From the NCBI RefSeq assembly GCF_021403115.1, contig NZ_JAJSSH010000004.1:248001-312000 (forward strand): DNA of 64,000 nucleotides, read 5' to 3'. This document shows, in pieces, positions 44,010 through 53,546 of this stretch. Below the pieces are notes generated by a model, which was not told the DNA's origin, made no database searches, and saw only the letters and a list, made by a program, of their open reading frames with translations. How positions within the stretch are numbered: position 1 is the stretch's first letter; every line of letters starts with the position of its first letter. The DNA is from Sphingobium sufflavum (GTDB lineage: Bacteria; Pseudomonadota; Alphaproteobacteria; Sphingomonadales; Sphingomonadaceae). Position numbers and translations under genes: made by a program.

Positions 44010-45565
44010 GCCGCCACCCCCTGCCGCGTCCAGTCGGCGATGATCGCGGCGGCCTGCTGGCGGATCTCTTCGACCAGCCCGGCGATGTCGGCCCGGCCGA
44101 TCCGGTGGTTCATCAACACGATGCGCAACACCGTCTCACCGTCCAGATCGACCTTGGAGATGAAATAGCGCCCGTCCGCGCGGATGCGGTTGCGCAGTTC
44201 CAGTTGCAACCGGCCCAGATCGGCGGCGGCAACCCCCGGCGGCCGGTGGGTGAAGCACAGGATGTTGGATTCCGGCCGGTGCGCCACGGCGAAATCACAC
44301 AGGTCATTCAGTTGGTCATGTGCAAAATCCGTCAGCTCCGTCAGATAGTCCAGCTTCTCCTCGAAGAAGCGCCGCCCGAACAACGCCCATGCCAGCCAGA
44401 GGTTGAGGATGGCGGGCCGCTTGGTACATTCGAAATTCTGCGTACCGCTCTCGAACCGGCTCATCTCATCCTCCTGCGGGTCGAGGACATAGCTCGCCTT
44501 TTGCGGGAAGGCCGTCGCCGCCAGCCCCCGCTCGCGATAGAAGAGCAAGGTACACATGGCGGGCACGAACAGCGTCTTGTGCGCGTCGAGGCAGAAGCTG
44601 TCGGCCAGCTCGATCCCCGCCAGCCGCCCGCGCAGCCGGTCGGACAGCAGGAAGGCGCCATTATGCGCCGCATCGACATGCAGCCACGCCCCCCGTTCGC
44701 GCGCCAGATGGGCCAGCGCCTCCAGCGGATCATTGGCCCCGACGGAGGTCGTGCCCGCCGCCGCCACGATGCAGAAGACGTCCAGCCCGCGCGCCGCAGC
44801 GGCATCCAGCGCGGCAGCCGCGCCCTTCGCGCAGATGCGCCGCCGGGCATCAAGCGGCAGGCGGACGATCTGGTCCTCGCCAATGCCGATGATGCCGCCG
44901 ATCCGGCTGACGGAAAAATGGGCATCCTCCCCCATTGCGATGGCCGGGCGACCGCCCGCACCGTCTCCAACCCCCGCCTTCCAGCTATCGGCAAGGCGGC
45001 GGTTGCGGGCGACCAGCACGGCGGTCATGTTGGCCAGCGACGCGCCGGACGTGCTGACCATATCGAACCGGCCGGTCTCCCAGCCGATGCGTCGCCCGAA
45101 CTCCTCCGCGATGATCTTGTCCGCGACATTCGCGAGCTGCCCCACCTCATAGAAGGACGCCGGTTGCGGAGCCATGGCGCTGACCAGGTCGAAAGCAGCG
45201 GTGACAGGCGCGACGGAGGAGAATTGCCGCGCCATATAGCCCCGGCTGTTCAGCTTGACGCCGGTGCGGATGTACAGGTCGAGGATGTCGGAGAAGCGTT
45301 CCGCGTCGAAGCTGTCGCTCTCCTGCGTGGTCATCAACGCCCGCGCCTCCGCCAGCAAATCCTGCGGCCGTTCCAGGCTGACCCCCTCCAGCGCGTCAGA
45401 ATCCAGCATCCGGGTCAGCTTGTCCGTGGCGATCCCCACCGCTTCGGTCAGCCGATCAACACCGAAGGCATCGGTGAAGGCCCCGGTCGCACCCTGCGGC
45501 GCGGAGGAACAGGAAGCAGGGTTCGTTGCGCTATGGGCACGGATGGCGAAAGGCATGCTGTTCAT
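44006..45565 (-). CDS. Group II PLP-dependent decarboxylase
   Basis: 519 residues. Fold-type I PLP enzyme of the aromatic amino acid / glutamate / 2,4-diaminobutyrate / cysteine-sulfinate decarboxylase group. PLP-binding Lys is in DSFCLDAHKTLFVPAMC; the pyridine-stacking and Asp motifs are HVDAAHNGAF and STSGASLANM. N-terminal about 75 residues are less conserved. It removes CO2 from an amino acid; in this sulfur-linked neighbourhood cysteine sulfinate or cysteate is a plausible substrate, but the sequence does not decide it. AAGGGAG lies upstream of the ATG. Translationally coupled to the adenylate-forming gene, suggesting that the amine or its parent is next activated or joined. Confidence 0.84.
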   Translation of the reverse strand: MNSMPFAIRAHSATNPASCSSAPQGATGAFTDAFGVDRLTEAVGIATDKLTRMLDSDALEGVSLERPQDLLAEARALMTTQESDSFDAERFSDILDLYIRTGVKLNSRGYMARQFSSVAPVTAAFDLVSAMAPQPASFYEVGQLANVADKIIAEEFGRRIGWETGRFDMVSTSGASLANMTAVLVARNRRLADSWKAGVGDGAGGRPAIAMGEDAHFSVSRIGGIIGIGEDQIVRLPLDARRRICAKGAAAALDAAAARGLDVFCIVAAAGTTSVGANDPLEALAHLARERGAWLHVDAAHNGAFLLSDRLRGRLAGIELADSFCLDAHKTLFVPAMCTLLFYRERGLAATAFPQKASYVLDPQEDEMSRFESGTQNFECTKRPAILNLWLAWALFGRRFFEEKLDYLTELTDFAHDQLNDLCDFAVAHRPESNILCFTHRPPGVAAADLGRLQLELRNRIRADGRYFISKVDLDGETVLRIVLMNHRIGRADIAGLVEEIRQQAAAIIADWTRQGVAA

Positions 45566-45946
45566 GGCGATCTCCCTTAGTCAGGACATGCTGCACCGCA
45601 CCACGAACGCCCATCGGGGCGCCGCACAGGCCCGGTCGGCATGCAAGGCTGAACTGGTTCAGGATGCGGCCCGCGAGCATCCACCTTCGATCGTGGATTC
45701 GTGGATCTGCGGCCCAAAAAGGCGGGAAAGGCAGCTCCACCCTGTTGCGGGTCGTGCAAAAATCCGGCTCCCCGTGGAGTAAGCACAGGATTAGGCTGCG
45801 CTTTTTCCAAGGTCAACGCAGGCGCAACATCTTGGCCAGCTATGTCAAGTCACGCCCCCGCCGTCCCGCCATGGTCTGTCCGGCGGGATGCAGCGCAATG
45901 GCGCTCGCCCTGCGAACAACCGGCGCCGCGGCGTCAGACGGGGGAC
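45566..45946. other. Divergent promoter region, decarboxylase / TonB receptor
   Basis: About 380 bases between divergent start codons. No gene with supporting signals is present. The stretch near 45780-45835 is the least GC-rich part (ACAGGATTAGGCTGCGCTTT) and may hold a promoter. No copy of the motif shared by receptors A and B was found here. Confidence 0.5.
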
Positions 45947-48355
45947 ATGGACGTGGTGAATGACGAGTATGTACGACCGAGGGGAATGACGACAGGGACG
46001 CGCGGCACGCGCCTGACGCGCTGGGCCTTGACGGCCGCCGCGCTGGCACTGTCCGCTGTCGCCCATGCGAAGACGGCGGAAACGGCGGATGCCACCGCTG
46101 TGGAAGGCGGTCAGGCCAGCGGCGACATCATCGTCACCGCGCAGCGGCGCAGCCAGACCGCCAGCAGCATCGGCATCGCCATCACCGCCATTTCCGGCGA
46201 AACCCTCTCCGAAAAGGGGATCACCACCGCCGACCAGCTCTGGCAGGTGATGCCCGGCCTGTTCGTCAAGGACAGCGGCTATGGCGTGCCCAACTACACG
46301 TTGCGCGGCGTCGGGTTCGAAAATTACTTCGTCAATTCGTCCAGCACCGTCGGCCTGTACGCCGACGAAGTCGCCATTCCTTATCCGGTGATGAGCCGGG
46401 GCGCCTTTTTCGACCTGGAACGGATCGAGGTGCTGAAGGGGCCGCAGGGCGACCTGTATGGCCGCAACACCACGGCGGGACAGATCAACCTGATCGCCGC
46501 CAAGCCGACCCGCGATTTCCACGCGGGCGCGTCCATCGAATATGGCAGCTTCTACACCACCAATGCGGAAGGGTTCGTCAGCGGCCCGGTGAGCAACGGC
46601 GTGCAGGTGCGTCTGGCGGGCGCAGCGAACATCTCCAGCGGGTGGCAGCGCAGCCTGTCCCGGCCCAATGACAAGCCACTGGGTGACAAGAGCCAGATCT
46701 CGTTGCGCGGGCAGGTCAATATCGACCTTGCGCCGGACAGCAGCCTCCTGCTGCGCGGCTACTGGATCGACGATGACAGCGACAATGTGGCGCCGACCCC
46801 GGTGGATGGCCACCAGATCGGACTAGCGGGGGCGCAGGCGCGCGCGACCACCGGCACGGTCCGCTTCTCCAGCGGCGACAATCGCGTGGCCGACTGGACC
46901 CCGGCCTTTCGCCCCCACCGCAACAACCGGCAGGAGGGCGTGTCCGGCACGCTCAACCTGGCGCTGGGCGGCCTGACGCTGACATCGATCACCGCCTATG
47001 ACCATTTCAAGCGGGATGAGACGAACGATTTCGACGGCGCGGACCAGAGCGACTCCAATGCCCGCAACATCAGCGACATTTCCGCCTTCTCCCAGGAGGT
47101 CCGCCTCGCCGACCAGAATGCACAGGACGGGCTGAGCTGGATCCTCGGCGGCTATTACAGCAGCGACCGGGTGCGGGAGGATTATCGCTTCTTCATGCCG
47201 GACAGCTTTTTCGGCAATGTACTGGGGATCAACGCGCTCAACACCCGCTATCGGCAAAAGACCACCAGCCTGGCGGGCTTCGCCCATGGCGAAGCGCGTG
47301 TGACGCAGGGGCTGACCCTGATCGGTGGAGTGCGGGTCACACGGGAGACGCGGCGCTTTGCGGGTTGCACCTATGATCTCGACGGATCGCTGACCGGCTT
47401 CGTCAACACCATCCTGATCCCCAATGTCATCCGGGGGCAAGGCCTGCCCGTGCCCGCCAACATCCCGCCGGGCGGGTGCAGCGTCTATGACGACCGGACC
47501 GGCTCCCCCACCTATGGCACCTTCGCGGATGCAGAAGAGCGGGCGGCTACGACCAAATGGATGGGCAAGGGCGGCGTGGAATATGAAGCCGCGCCCGGCA
47601 CATTGCTCTACGCCAATGTCTCCACCGGCTTCAAATCGGGCGGGTTCAACGGCGCCAACGCCAATCTGAAGAGCCAGCAGTCGGCCTATCGCGCCGAGCG
47701 TCTGATCGCCTATGAGGCGGGCGTGAAGGCGACCCTGCGCGACCTTGGCTTCTATGCGGAGGCGTCCGCTTTCTATTATGATTATCGCAACAAGCAGACC
47801 AACGGTACCGCCGTCACCTTTGTCGGCAATATCACCGGCATCACCAATATCCCCAAATCGCGCATCTATGGCGTGGACGCGCTGCTGCGCTGGACACCCC
47901 TGCCCGGTGCGTCGATCGAGGCGAGCGGGACATGGCTGGAATCGAAAATCCTGCGCTGGACGGCGGTCAGCCCGCTCAGCGGCTTCCCCACCGTGCGCAC
48001 CTATGATGCGGCGGGGATCGCCCTGCCCAACACGCCGCGCTGGTCGATCAACGTCTCGCCCAGCTATCGGGTGGAGGTGGGGTCCAGCCTGTTCGTCAAG
48101 GCGGGGGTCGATTATCTCTATCGGTCCAGCACGTCGGGCGCGGGCAATGTCTTCCAGCAGACGCCCGGCTATGACCTGGTCAATGCGCAACTGACGCTGG
48201 GCGACCGCGACGGAGCCTGGCACTTCGGCCTGTGGGGCCGGAATATCTTCGACAAATATTATTACAACTATGCCGGGATCGGCGGGAACAGCAATTACCT
48301 GCGCGTCGTGGGGTCGCCCGCCACCTTTGGCGTGCGAATGAGCGTCGCCCTGTGA
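45947..48355 (+). CDS. TonB-dependent receptor
   Basis: 802 residues from ATG at 45947; ATG at 45986 is also possible and starts closer to the signal peptide (RLTRWALTAAALALSAVAHA). TonB-box-like DIIVTAQRRSQTASSIGIAI, plug with TLRGVGFENYFVNSSSTVGLY and FDLERIEVLKGPQGDLYGRN, barrel to the final VRMSVAL. It is a different subfamily from receptors A and B. The stop overlaps the following MFS gene as GTGA, so outer- and inner-membrane transport are co-expressed. Cargo unknown; the neighbours (amidase, thiol dioxygenase, rhodanese) suggest an amide- or sulfur-containing small molecule. Confidence 0.9.
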   Translation: MDVVNDEYVRPRGMTTGTRGTRLTRWALTAAALALSAVAHAKTAETADATAVEGGQASGDIIVTAQRRSQTASSIGIAITAISGETLSEKGITTADQLWQVMPGLFVKDSGYGVPNYTLRGVGFENYFVNSSSTVGLYADEVAIPYPVMSRGAFFDLERIEVLKGPQGDLYGRNTTAGQINLIAAKPTRDFHAGASIEYGSFYTTNAEGFVSGPVSNGVQVRLAGAANISSGWQRSLSRPNDKPLGDKSQISLRGQVNIDLAPDSSLLLRGYWIDDDSDNVAPTPVDGHQIGLAGAQARATTGTVRFSSGDNRVADWTPAFRPHRNNRQEGVSGTLNLALGGLTLTSITAYDHFKRDETNDFDGADQSDSNARNISDISAFSQEVRLADQNAQDGLSWILGGYYSSDRVREDYRFFMPDSFFGNVLGINALNTRYRQKTTSLAGFAHGEARVTQGLTLIGGVRVTRETRRFAGCTYDLDGSLTGFVNTILIPNVIRGQGLPVPANIPPGGCSVYDDRTGSPTYGTFADAEERAATTKWMGKGGVEYEAAPGTLLYANVSTGFKSGGFNGANANLKSQQSAYRAERLIAYEAGVKATLRDLGFYAEASAFYYDYRNKQTNGTAVTFVGNITGITNIPKSRIYGVDALLRWTPLPGASIEASGTWLESKILRWTAVSPLSGFPTVRTYDAAGIALPNTPRWSINVSPSYRVEVGSSLFVKAGVDYLYRSSTSGAGNVFQQTPGYDLVNAQLTLGDRDGAWHFGLWGRNIFDKYYYNYAGIGGNSNYLRVVGSPATFGVRMSVAL

Positions 48356-49620
48356 CGGGGCCTGTCGCCGGAGACTCAACGGCGAGACAATATGGCGAAG
48401 GGTGGCAGCCGCGCTGGCGCCTGCCACCCGACACCGCGCCAGTGGTGGGGCTGGCGGCAATCACCGCCACCGCCCTGCTCGCCGCGCCCGCCATCGCGGC
48501 GGAACTCACCAGCGGCTGGGGCCTGTCCCCGTCCGCCATCGGCCTCTATTTCACGGTCGAGCAGGGGGGCATGTGCCTTGCCACCCTGCCCGCGCTGTGG
48601 TGGCTGAAACAGGTGCCATGGCGGCGCGCGGCGGCGGTCGCCATGGCGCTGTTCATCCTCGCCAACCTCCTGTCCACACAGGTGACCAGCCTGCCATGGC
48701 TGCTGCCGCTGCGCGCCCTTTCGGCGCTGTCGGGCGGATCTCTGATGGTGCTGAGCATGACGCTGGCCGGGCGGTCGCGGCAGAGCGAGCGGCTGTTCGG
48801 CCTGTGGGTGCTAGGGCAACTGGTGGTGGGCGCGGCGCTCCTCACCCTGCTACCCCGGCTCTTCGCGCTATTCGGCCTGGCCGCCCTCTATCTCCTCCTC
48901 GCCGGACTGATGACGGCGGCGAGCCTTCTGCTGCGCCAGTTGCCGGCGACCGTCGCCCCCGACGGACCGGCGGCAAAGGGCGCACGCACCGCGCCGCGCC
49001 TCATCGCCATCGGCGTCGGCGGCATTCTCCTCTATTATATCGGCTATGGCGGCGTCTGGCCGTTCATGGCGGCCATCGCGCGCACGGGCGGGTCGGACGC
49101 CATCGCCAGCGGCACGGTGCTGGCCATCGGCTCGCTGTTCGGCATCGCGGGCGCGTTCCTTGCCACGCTGCTGGCGGCGCGCAAGGGGCAGGCGGTGCTC
49201 GTCATCGGCTATGCGCTGATCGGCCTGTCGGTCGCGCTCCTGCTGCACGAACCGTCCCTGCTGCGCTTTGGGGCGGCGGCCTGCCTGCTCAAGGGCGCGT
49301 CCACCTTCACCCTGCCCTTCATCCTTGGCCGGGTCGCCGCCCTCGACCCCGGCGGGCGGTTGATGGGGCTGACAAACATGGCGATCGGCGGCGGTCTGGC
49401 CATCGGTCCGCTGCTGGCGGGTGGCGTGATCCAGCATGCGGGCGGCCTGCCCGCGATGATCAGCCTGACCCTGTTCTTCCTGCTCGGTTCGACGCTGTTG
49501 CTTCTGGCTCTGGCCCCGTCCCGCGCTCCTCAACCCGGCATCGGTCAATCCGACACTGGGCAGCCCCGCTCCCAGCCCGAACCCCGGCCCTCCCCAGAAT
49601 CCCGGCCCGCCAAAGCCTGA
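48352..49620 (+). CDS. MFS transporter
   Basis: 422 residues from GTG at 48352, which overlaps the receptor stop by four bases (GTGA). About 12 hydrophobic segments are seen, arranged as two six-helix halves, with loops such as GRSRQSERLFGLWVLGQ. The final 35 residues are a Pro/Gln/Ser-rich tail (PQPGIGQSDTGQPRSQPEPR). Sequence does not indicate a substrate; it presumably moves the compound delivered by the upstream receptor across the inner membrane. The longer upstream frame would run inside the receptor gene and is rejected. An amidase gene follows after 19 bases. Confidence 0.85.
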   Translation: MTGPVAGDSTARQYGEGWQPRWRLPPDTAPVVGLAAITATALLAAPAIAAELTSGWGLSPSAIGLYFTVEQGGMCLATLPALWWLKQVPWRRAAAVAMALFILANLLSTQVTSLPWLLPLRALSALSGGSLMVLSMTLAGRSRQSERLFGLWVLGQLVVGAALLTLLPRLFALFGLAALYLLLAGLMTAASLLLRQLPATVAPDGPAAKGARTAPRLIAIGVGGILLYYIGYGGVWPFMAAIARTGGSDAIASGTVLAIGSLFGIAGAFLATLLAARKGQAVLVIGYALIGLSVALLLHEPSLLRFGAAACLLKGASTFTLPFILGRVAALDPGGRLMGLTNMAIGGGLAIGPLLAGGVIQHAGGLPAMISLTLFFLLGSTLLLLALAPSRAPQPGIGQSDTGQPRSQPEPRPSPESRPAKA

Positions 49621-49639
49621 CCTTTCAAGGAGCCACCCC

Positions 49640-51130
49640 ATGTCCATCCTTGCTGACTATGACCGCCATGATGCGCTGGGCCTCGCCCGGTTGATCCGCA
49701 CCGGCAGCGTCTCCGCGACGGAGGTGCTGGAAAGTGCCATCGCCCGGATTGCGACGCATAATCCCGCGCTGAACGCCGTCGTCCATACGCTCTACGACAG
49801 CGCGCGGCGGGATGCGCTGCGCCTCAACCTCTATGGCGAGGATGGCCGGGTACGGCCCTTTGCGGGCGTGCCCTTCCTGGTCAAGGACAGCAGCATACAG
49901 GTTGGTGGCGAGCAAAGCTCCAACGGCAGCCGTTTCTGGCAGAGCCATGTCGCCGTGCGGGATTCCACGATCACGCGCCGATACCGCGCGGCGGGGCTGC
50001 TGTTGCTGGGCTTTACCAACACCGCCGAAAACGGGCTGGCCAGCGAAACCGCGCCCGCCGCCCATGGCCCGACGCTCAACCCCTGGAACCCGGCGCACAG
50101 CCCCGGCGGGTCGAGCGGCGGCGCGGCGGTCGCCGTCGCCGCCGGGATCGTGCCCGCCGCCCATGCCACCGACGGCGGCGGCTCCATCCGCGTGCCGTCC
50201 GCCAACACCGGTCTGTTCGGGCTTAAGCCCAGCCGGGGCCGCACCCCCTTCGGCCCCGACATAGGGGAGGGCTGGAACGGCCTGTCGGTCCATCATGTCA
50301 TCACCCGCAGCGTGCGTGACAGCGCCGCCTTTCTCGACGCCACCCATGGCGCAGAACCGGGCGACCCCTATTCCGTCCCGGCGCAGGCGGGTAGCTTCCT
50401 CGACGCGCTGGACCGCCCGACCCGGCGGCTGCGCATCGCGCTGCAAACGGTCGGCCATGACGGCAAGGGAGTGCACCCCCTCCCCACCGTCGCCGCGCGC
50501 AATGTCGCGGCTCTGCTCAATGATCTGGGGCATGAGGTGGAGGAGGCCCGCCCAGACATCGACCTGTCCGCGCTGAAACAGGCGACCCGCATCATCGTCG
50601 CGTCGAACACCGCCAATGGACTGGCCGCGCGCGGCATCGCGCTGGGCCGCCCGGCGACGGAGACCGATGTGGAGCCGGTCACCTGGGCATGGGGGGCGGA
50701 GGGCCGCGTCTATACGGGGCAGGATCTGGCCTGGGCGATAACCACCATCCACCGCGTCTCGCGCGCCTTTGGCCAGTTCTTCGAACGCTATGACCTGCTG
50801 CTGACCCCGACGCTGGCCGACCCGCCCCTGCCGCTGCGCACCATCGACATGCAGTCGCCCGACCTCGACGCCTATTTCGAGATTCTGTACAACCACACCA
50901 TCTTCACCTCCCCCTATAATTGCGCGGGCCTGCCCGCCGCGACGGTGCCGCTGGTCTGGACCGACGGCCTGCCCATCGGGGTGCAGATCGCCGGGCCGCT
51001 GGGGGCGGAGGGACGGCTGCTGCGCGTCGCCGCGGAGCTGGAGGCGGCGCGACCATGGGCCGACCGGCGGCCCCTGATCGCCGATGCGGGACAGGCGCCG
51101 CGCCCGCTGGAATCGCTCGGCCAGCCATGA
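49640..51130 (+). CDS. Amidase signature-family hydrolase
   Basis: 496 residues. Amidase-signature catalytic triad: Lys in VPFLVKDSSIQV, cis-Ser in HATDGGGSIRVPSANTG and the nucleophilic Ser region of PGGSSGGAAVAVAAGI. The C-terminal segment NHTIFTSPYNCAGLPAATVP is also typical. It hydrolyses an amide bond; substrates in this family range from simple amides to carbamoyl and aminoacyl compounds. AGGAG lies seven bases before the ATG. Overlaps the next gene (thiol dioxygenase) as ATGA, so a pathway of amide release followed by thiol oxidation is suggested. Confidence 0.9.
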   Translation: MSILADYDRHDALGLARLIRTGSVSATEVLESAIARIATHNPALNAVVHTLYDSARRDALRLNLYGEDGRVRPFAGVPFLVKDSSIQVGGEQSSNGSRFWQSHVAVRDSTITRRYRAAGLLLLGFTNTAENGLASETAPAAHGPTLNPWNPAHSPGGSSGGAAVAVAAGIVPAAHATDGGGSIRVPSANTGLFGLKPSRGRTPFGPDIGEGWNGLSVHHVITRSVRDSAAFLDATHGAEPGDPYSVPAQAGSFLDALDRPTRRLRIALQTVGHDGKGVHPLPTVAARNVAALLNDLGHEVEEARPDIDLSALKQATRIIVASNTANGLAARGIALGRPATETDVEPVTWAWGAEGRVYTGQDLAWAITTIHRVSRAFGQFFERYDLLLTPTLADPPLPLRTIDMQSPDLDAYFEILYNHTIFTSPYNCAGLPAATVPLVWTDGLPIGVQIAGPLGAEGRLLRVAAELEAARPWADRRPLIADAGQAPRPLESLGQP

Positions 51131-51744
51131 ACACCCGTATCGCAGAAAGGAAGGCGGCAACGACCGGCCTCGCCCCGCTCCGCCACTTTATCCGCGCCTT
51201 CGCTGCCCTTCTGGACGAGCGGCTGGACGACCAGGCGACCGTCACGCGGGGGGCGCCGCTGCTGGCCGCCCTGCTCGCCGCGCCCGACTGGCTGCCCGAC
51301 GCCTATGCGCGCACCGATCCCGACCGCTACCAGCATTATCTCCTCCATTGCGACAGTGGCGAGCGGTTCAGCATCGTCAGTTTCGTCTGGGGTCCGGGCC
51401 AGTCCACCCCGATCCACGACCATCGCCTCTGGGGACTGGTCGGCGTGCTGCGCGGCGCGGAACAGGTCGAACATTTCCGGCGCGGGACCGATGGCCGCCT
51501 GCACCCTACCTCACTGCAACGGCTGGAGGCGGGGCGGGTCGATAGCTTCGTTCCCGGCGACGCGGGCGAGCTCCACCGGGTCGCCAACGCCAGCGCCGAT
51601 ACGCCCGCAATCAGCATCCATGTCTATGGCGGCAATATCGGCCGGGTCGAACGCGCGACCTATCAGCCGGACGGCACGCCCAAACCCTTCGTCTCCGGCT
51701 ATAGCAACGACCGGCTGCCCAACCTTTGGGCGCCCAGCGCATGA
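51127..51744 (+). CDS. Thiol dioxygenase, 3-mercaptopropionate type
   Basis: 205 residues, cysteine-dioxygenase cupin. The 3-His iron site is visible: His97 and His99 in STPIHDHRLWG and His150 in GELHRVANA; the Ser-His-Tyr relay follows as SIHVY (Ser163, His165, Tyr167). Gln69 in RYQHYLL takes the place of the Arg found in mammalian-type cysteine dioxygenases, and SFVWGPGQ is usual for the bacterial Gln-type, which prefers 3-mercaptopropionate. Product would be a sulfinate (3-sulfinopropionate or cysteine sulfinate). ATGA overlaps on both sides (amidase before, rhodanese after) show one operon. Substrate preference is inference from Gln69. Confidence 0.87.
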   Translation: MNTRIAERKAATTGLAPLRHFIRAFAALLDERLDDQATVTRGAPLLAALLAAPDWLPDAYARTDPDRYQHYLLHCDSGERFSIVSFVWGPGQSTPIHDHRLWGLVGVLRGAEQVEHFRRGTDGRLHPTSLQRLEAGRVDSFVPGDAGELHRVANASADTPAISIHVYGGNIGRVERATYQPDGTPKPFVSGYSNDRLPNLWAPSA

Positions 51745-52947
51745 GCGGCTCCGTCGCCACCCTCTCCCCGGCGGAGGTCCGCGCCATGCTGCTGGCGGGT
51801 GAGGAACTGGCGCTCATCGACCTGCGCGACGAGGCGGCCTTTGCGCTGGGCCATCCCCTGTTTGCTGCGCAGGTTCCGCTGGACCGCATCGCGGTGGAGG
51901 CGCGCTAGCGCATGCCCCGGCCGGATGTGCCCGTCATCCTCTATGACGATGGCGAAGGGCTGGTGGCACCGGCGTTGGCGGCGTTCGCGACGCTGGGCTT
52001 TACCCGCCTTTTCTCGCTGGCGGGCGGCCTGTCCGGCTGGCGCGATGCGGGCCAGGAACTGTTTGCGGACGTCAACAGCTATGCCAAGGCTTTTGGCGAA
52101 CTGGTCGAGCATGTCCGCCACACCCCCTCCCTGCCCGCCGAAACCGTGCAGGCGCTGATCCGGGAGGGGGCTGACATCCGGATCGTCGACGCCCGCCGGC
52201 CGGAAGAATATACGGTCATGAGCATCCCGACCGCCACCAGCGTACCGGGCGCGGAGCTGGTGCTGCACGCCCGCGCCATAGCGCCCAACCCCACCACCAC
52301 TATCATCGTCAATTGCGCGGGCCGCACCCGGTCGATCATCGGTGCGCAATCGCTAGTCAACGCGGGCGTGCCCAATCCGGTCTTTGCGCTGCGCAACGGC
52401 ACCATCGGCTGGACCCTCGCCGGGCAGGCGCTGGAGAGGGGGCAGGCGCGCGGCCATGGCCCGGTCGATCCGGCGTCTGTCGCGGCGGCGCGGTCCGCCG
52501 CGCGGAACTGGCCCGCATCCGGGCGGATGATACCCGCACCCATTATCTCTACGACGTGGCCAGCCCGCGCCCTATGCCGCCGGGCACCGCCCCGGATTTC
52601 GCCATGCGCCGGGCGGGCAACTGGTGCAGGAGACGGATCATTTCGCGCCGGTCCGGGGCGCACGGATCATCCTGTCGGACGATCTGGGGCCACGCGCCAC
52701 GATGACCGCTTCCTGGCTCGCCCAACAGGGCTGGGACATATTCGTGCTGGAGGCCGACTGGCCGTCGGCGCTTGAAACCGGCCCCGACGACGCACCGCCG
52801 CCGCGCGGCCTGGACGGGCGGTACAAGCGCCCCTATGAAGGGACGGACAATCGGGCGGAGGCGATGCAGGCCTATCTCGACTGGGAATATGGGCTGGTCG
52901 CGCAGCTTGCCCGTGACGGCACGCATGGATTCCGGATCATCGCCTGA
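51741..52947 (+). pseudogene. Multi-domain rhodanese-like sulfurtransferase, disrupted
   Basis: Three or more rhodanese homology domains can be read, but not in one frame. An in-frame TAG at 51906-51908 interrupts the first domain, with the same frame resuming (PDVPVILYDDGEGLVAPALA). Near 52500 the reading moves to another frame (AELARIRADDTRTHYLYDVA) and near 52570 to the third (PYAAGHRPGFRHAPGGQLVQ), each consistent with loss of one base. An active-site-like Cys is seen in IIVNCAGRTRSI. An intact gene would have about 400 residues, overlap the dioxygenase stop as ATGA, and transfer sulfane sulfur. Either a decaying gene or three sequencing errors; neighbours with intact frames favour the former only weakly. 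Confidence 0.78.
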
Positions 52948-53077
52948 AGGCAGCGGCGAAACATGCGGTGGGATATGACGCCCACTTTTCACGACCGGCA
53001 GCGATCGCGGACTTCTGTCGCCGGAACGGCAGTGCACCTTATCCGTTCTGTCCTCCGGGGCGGTGCAGGAGAGGCAC

Positions 53078-53440
53078 ATGACGACGATCATGATTGTCGA
53101 GGACGAGCCGCTGATCCGTGAAATAGGCGCGGAAGTGCTGATGGATGCGGGCTATGACGTGATCGAGGCAGAAGACGCCGACGAAGCCATGGACATATTG
53201 GAACATGGCAGCACCATCGCCCTGCTGTTCACCGACATCCGCATGCCCGGCCCGATGGACGGCATCGAACTGGCGACGCGCGTGCATGGGCGATGGCCCA
53301 CGATCCGCCTGCTACTGACATCCGGCCATGTCGACCTGTCGGATGACGAACTGCCGGATCATGGGGCATTCATCGCCAAGCCCTATCGCTGGACGCAATT
53401 GACCCAACAGATCGAGAGGTTGCTCATCACCCAGCATTGA
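53078..53440 (+). CDS. Single-domain response regulator (CheY-like)
   Basis: 120 residues, receiver domain only. Acidic pocket Glu-Asp-Glu in IVEDEPLIREIG, phosphoacceptor Asp in ALLFTDIRMPG (about residue 52), switch Thr/Ser in LLLTSGHVD and conserved Lys in AFIAKPYRW. Such stand-alone receivers act by phosphate flow or protein contact; no histidine kinase lies nearby. ATG at 53078 is six bases from AGGAG; GTG at 53063 is an alternative. Between the rhodanese pseudogene and a minus-strand hypothetical pair. Confidence 0.88.
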   Translation: MTTIMIVEDEPLIREIGAEVLMDAGYDVIEAEDADEAMDILEHGSTIALLFTDIRMPGPMDGIELATRVHGRWPTIRLLLTSGHVDLSDDELPDHGAFIAKPYRWTQLTQQIERLLITQH

Positions 53441-53546
53441 GGGAGCGAGTGGGACGCCAGGGTCACGGCGTCAGAACATTACCAAATGACCTGTGCGCAT
53501 CCCGCTGGCGAGGCGACGGATGCCCTTTGCGGCCAGCAAAATGCTC

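Noticed and set aside
53063..53440. A kinase-regulator pair at the response regulator
   Set aside because: Only a single receiver domain is present; neighbouring genes show no histidine kinase motifs.
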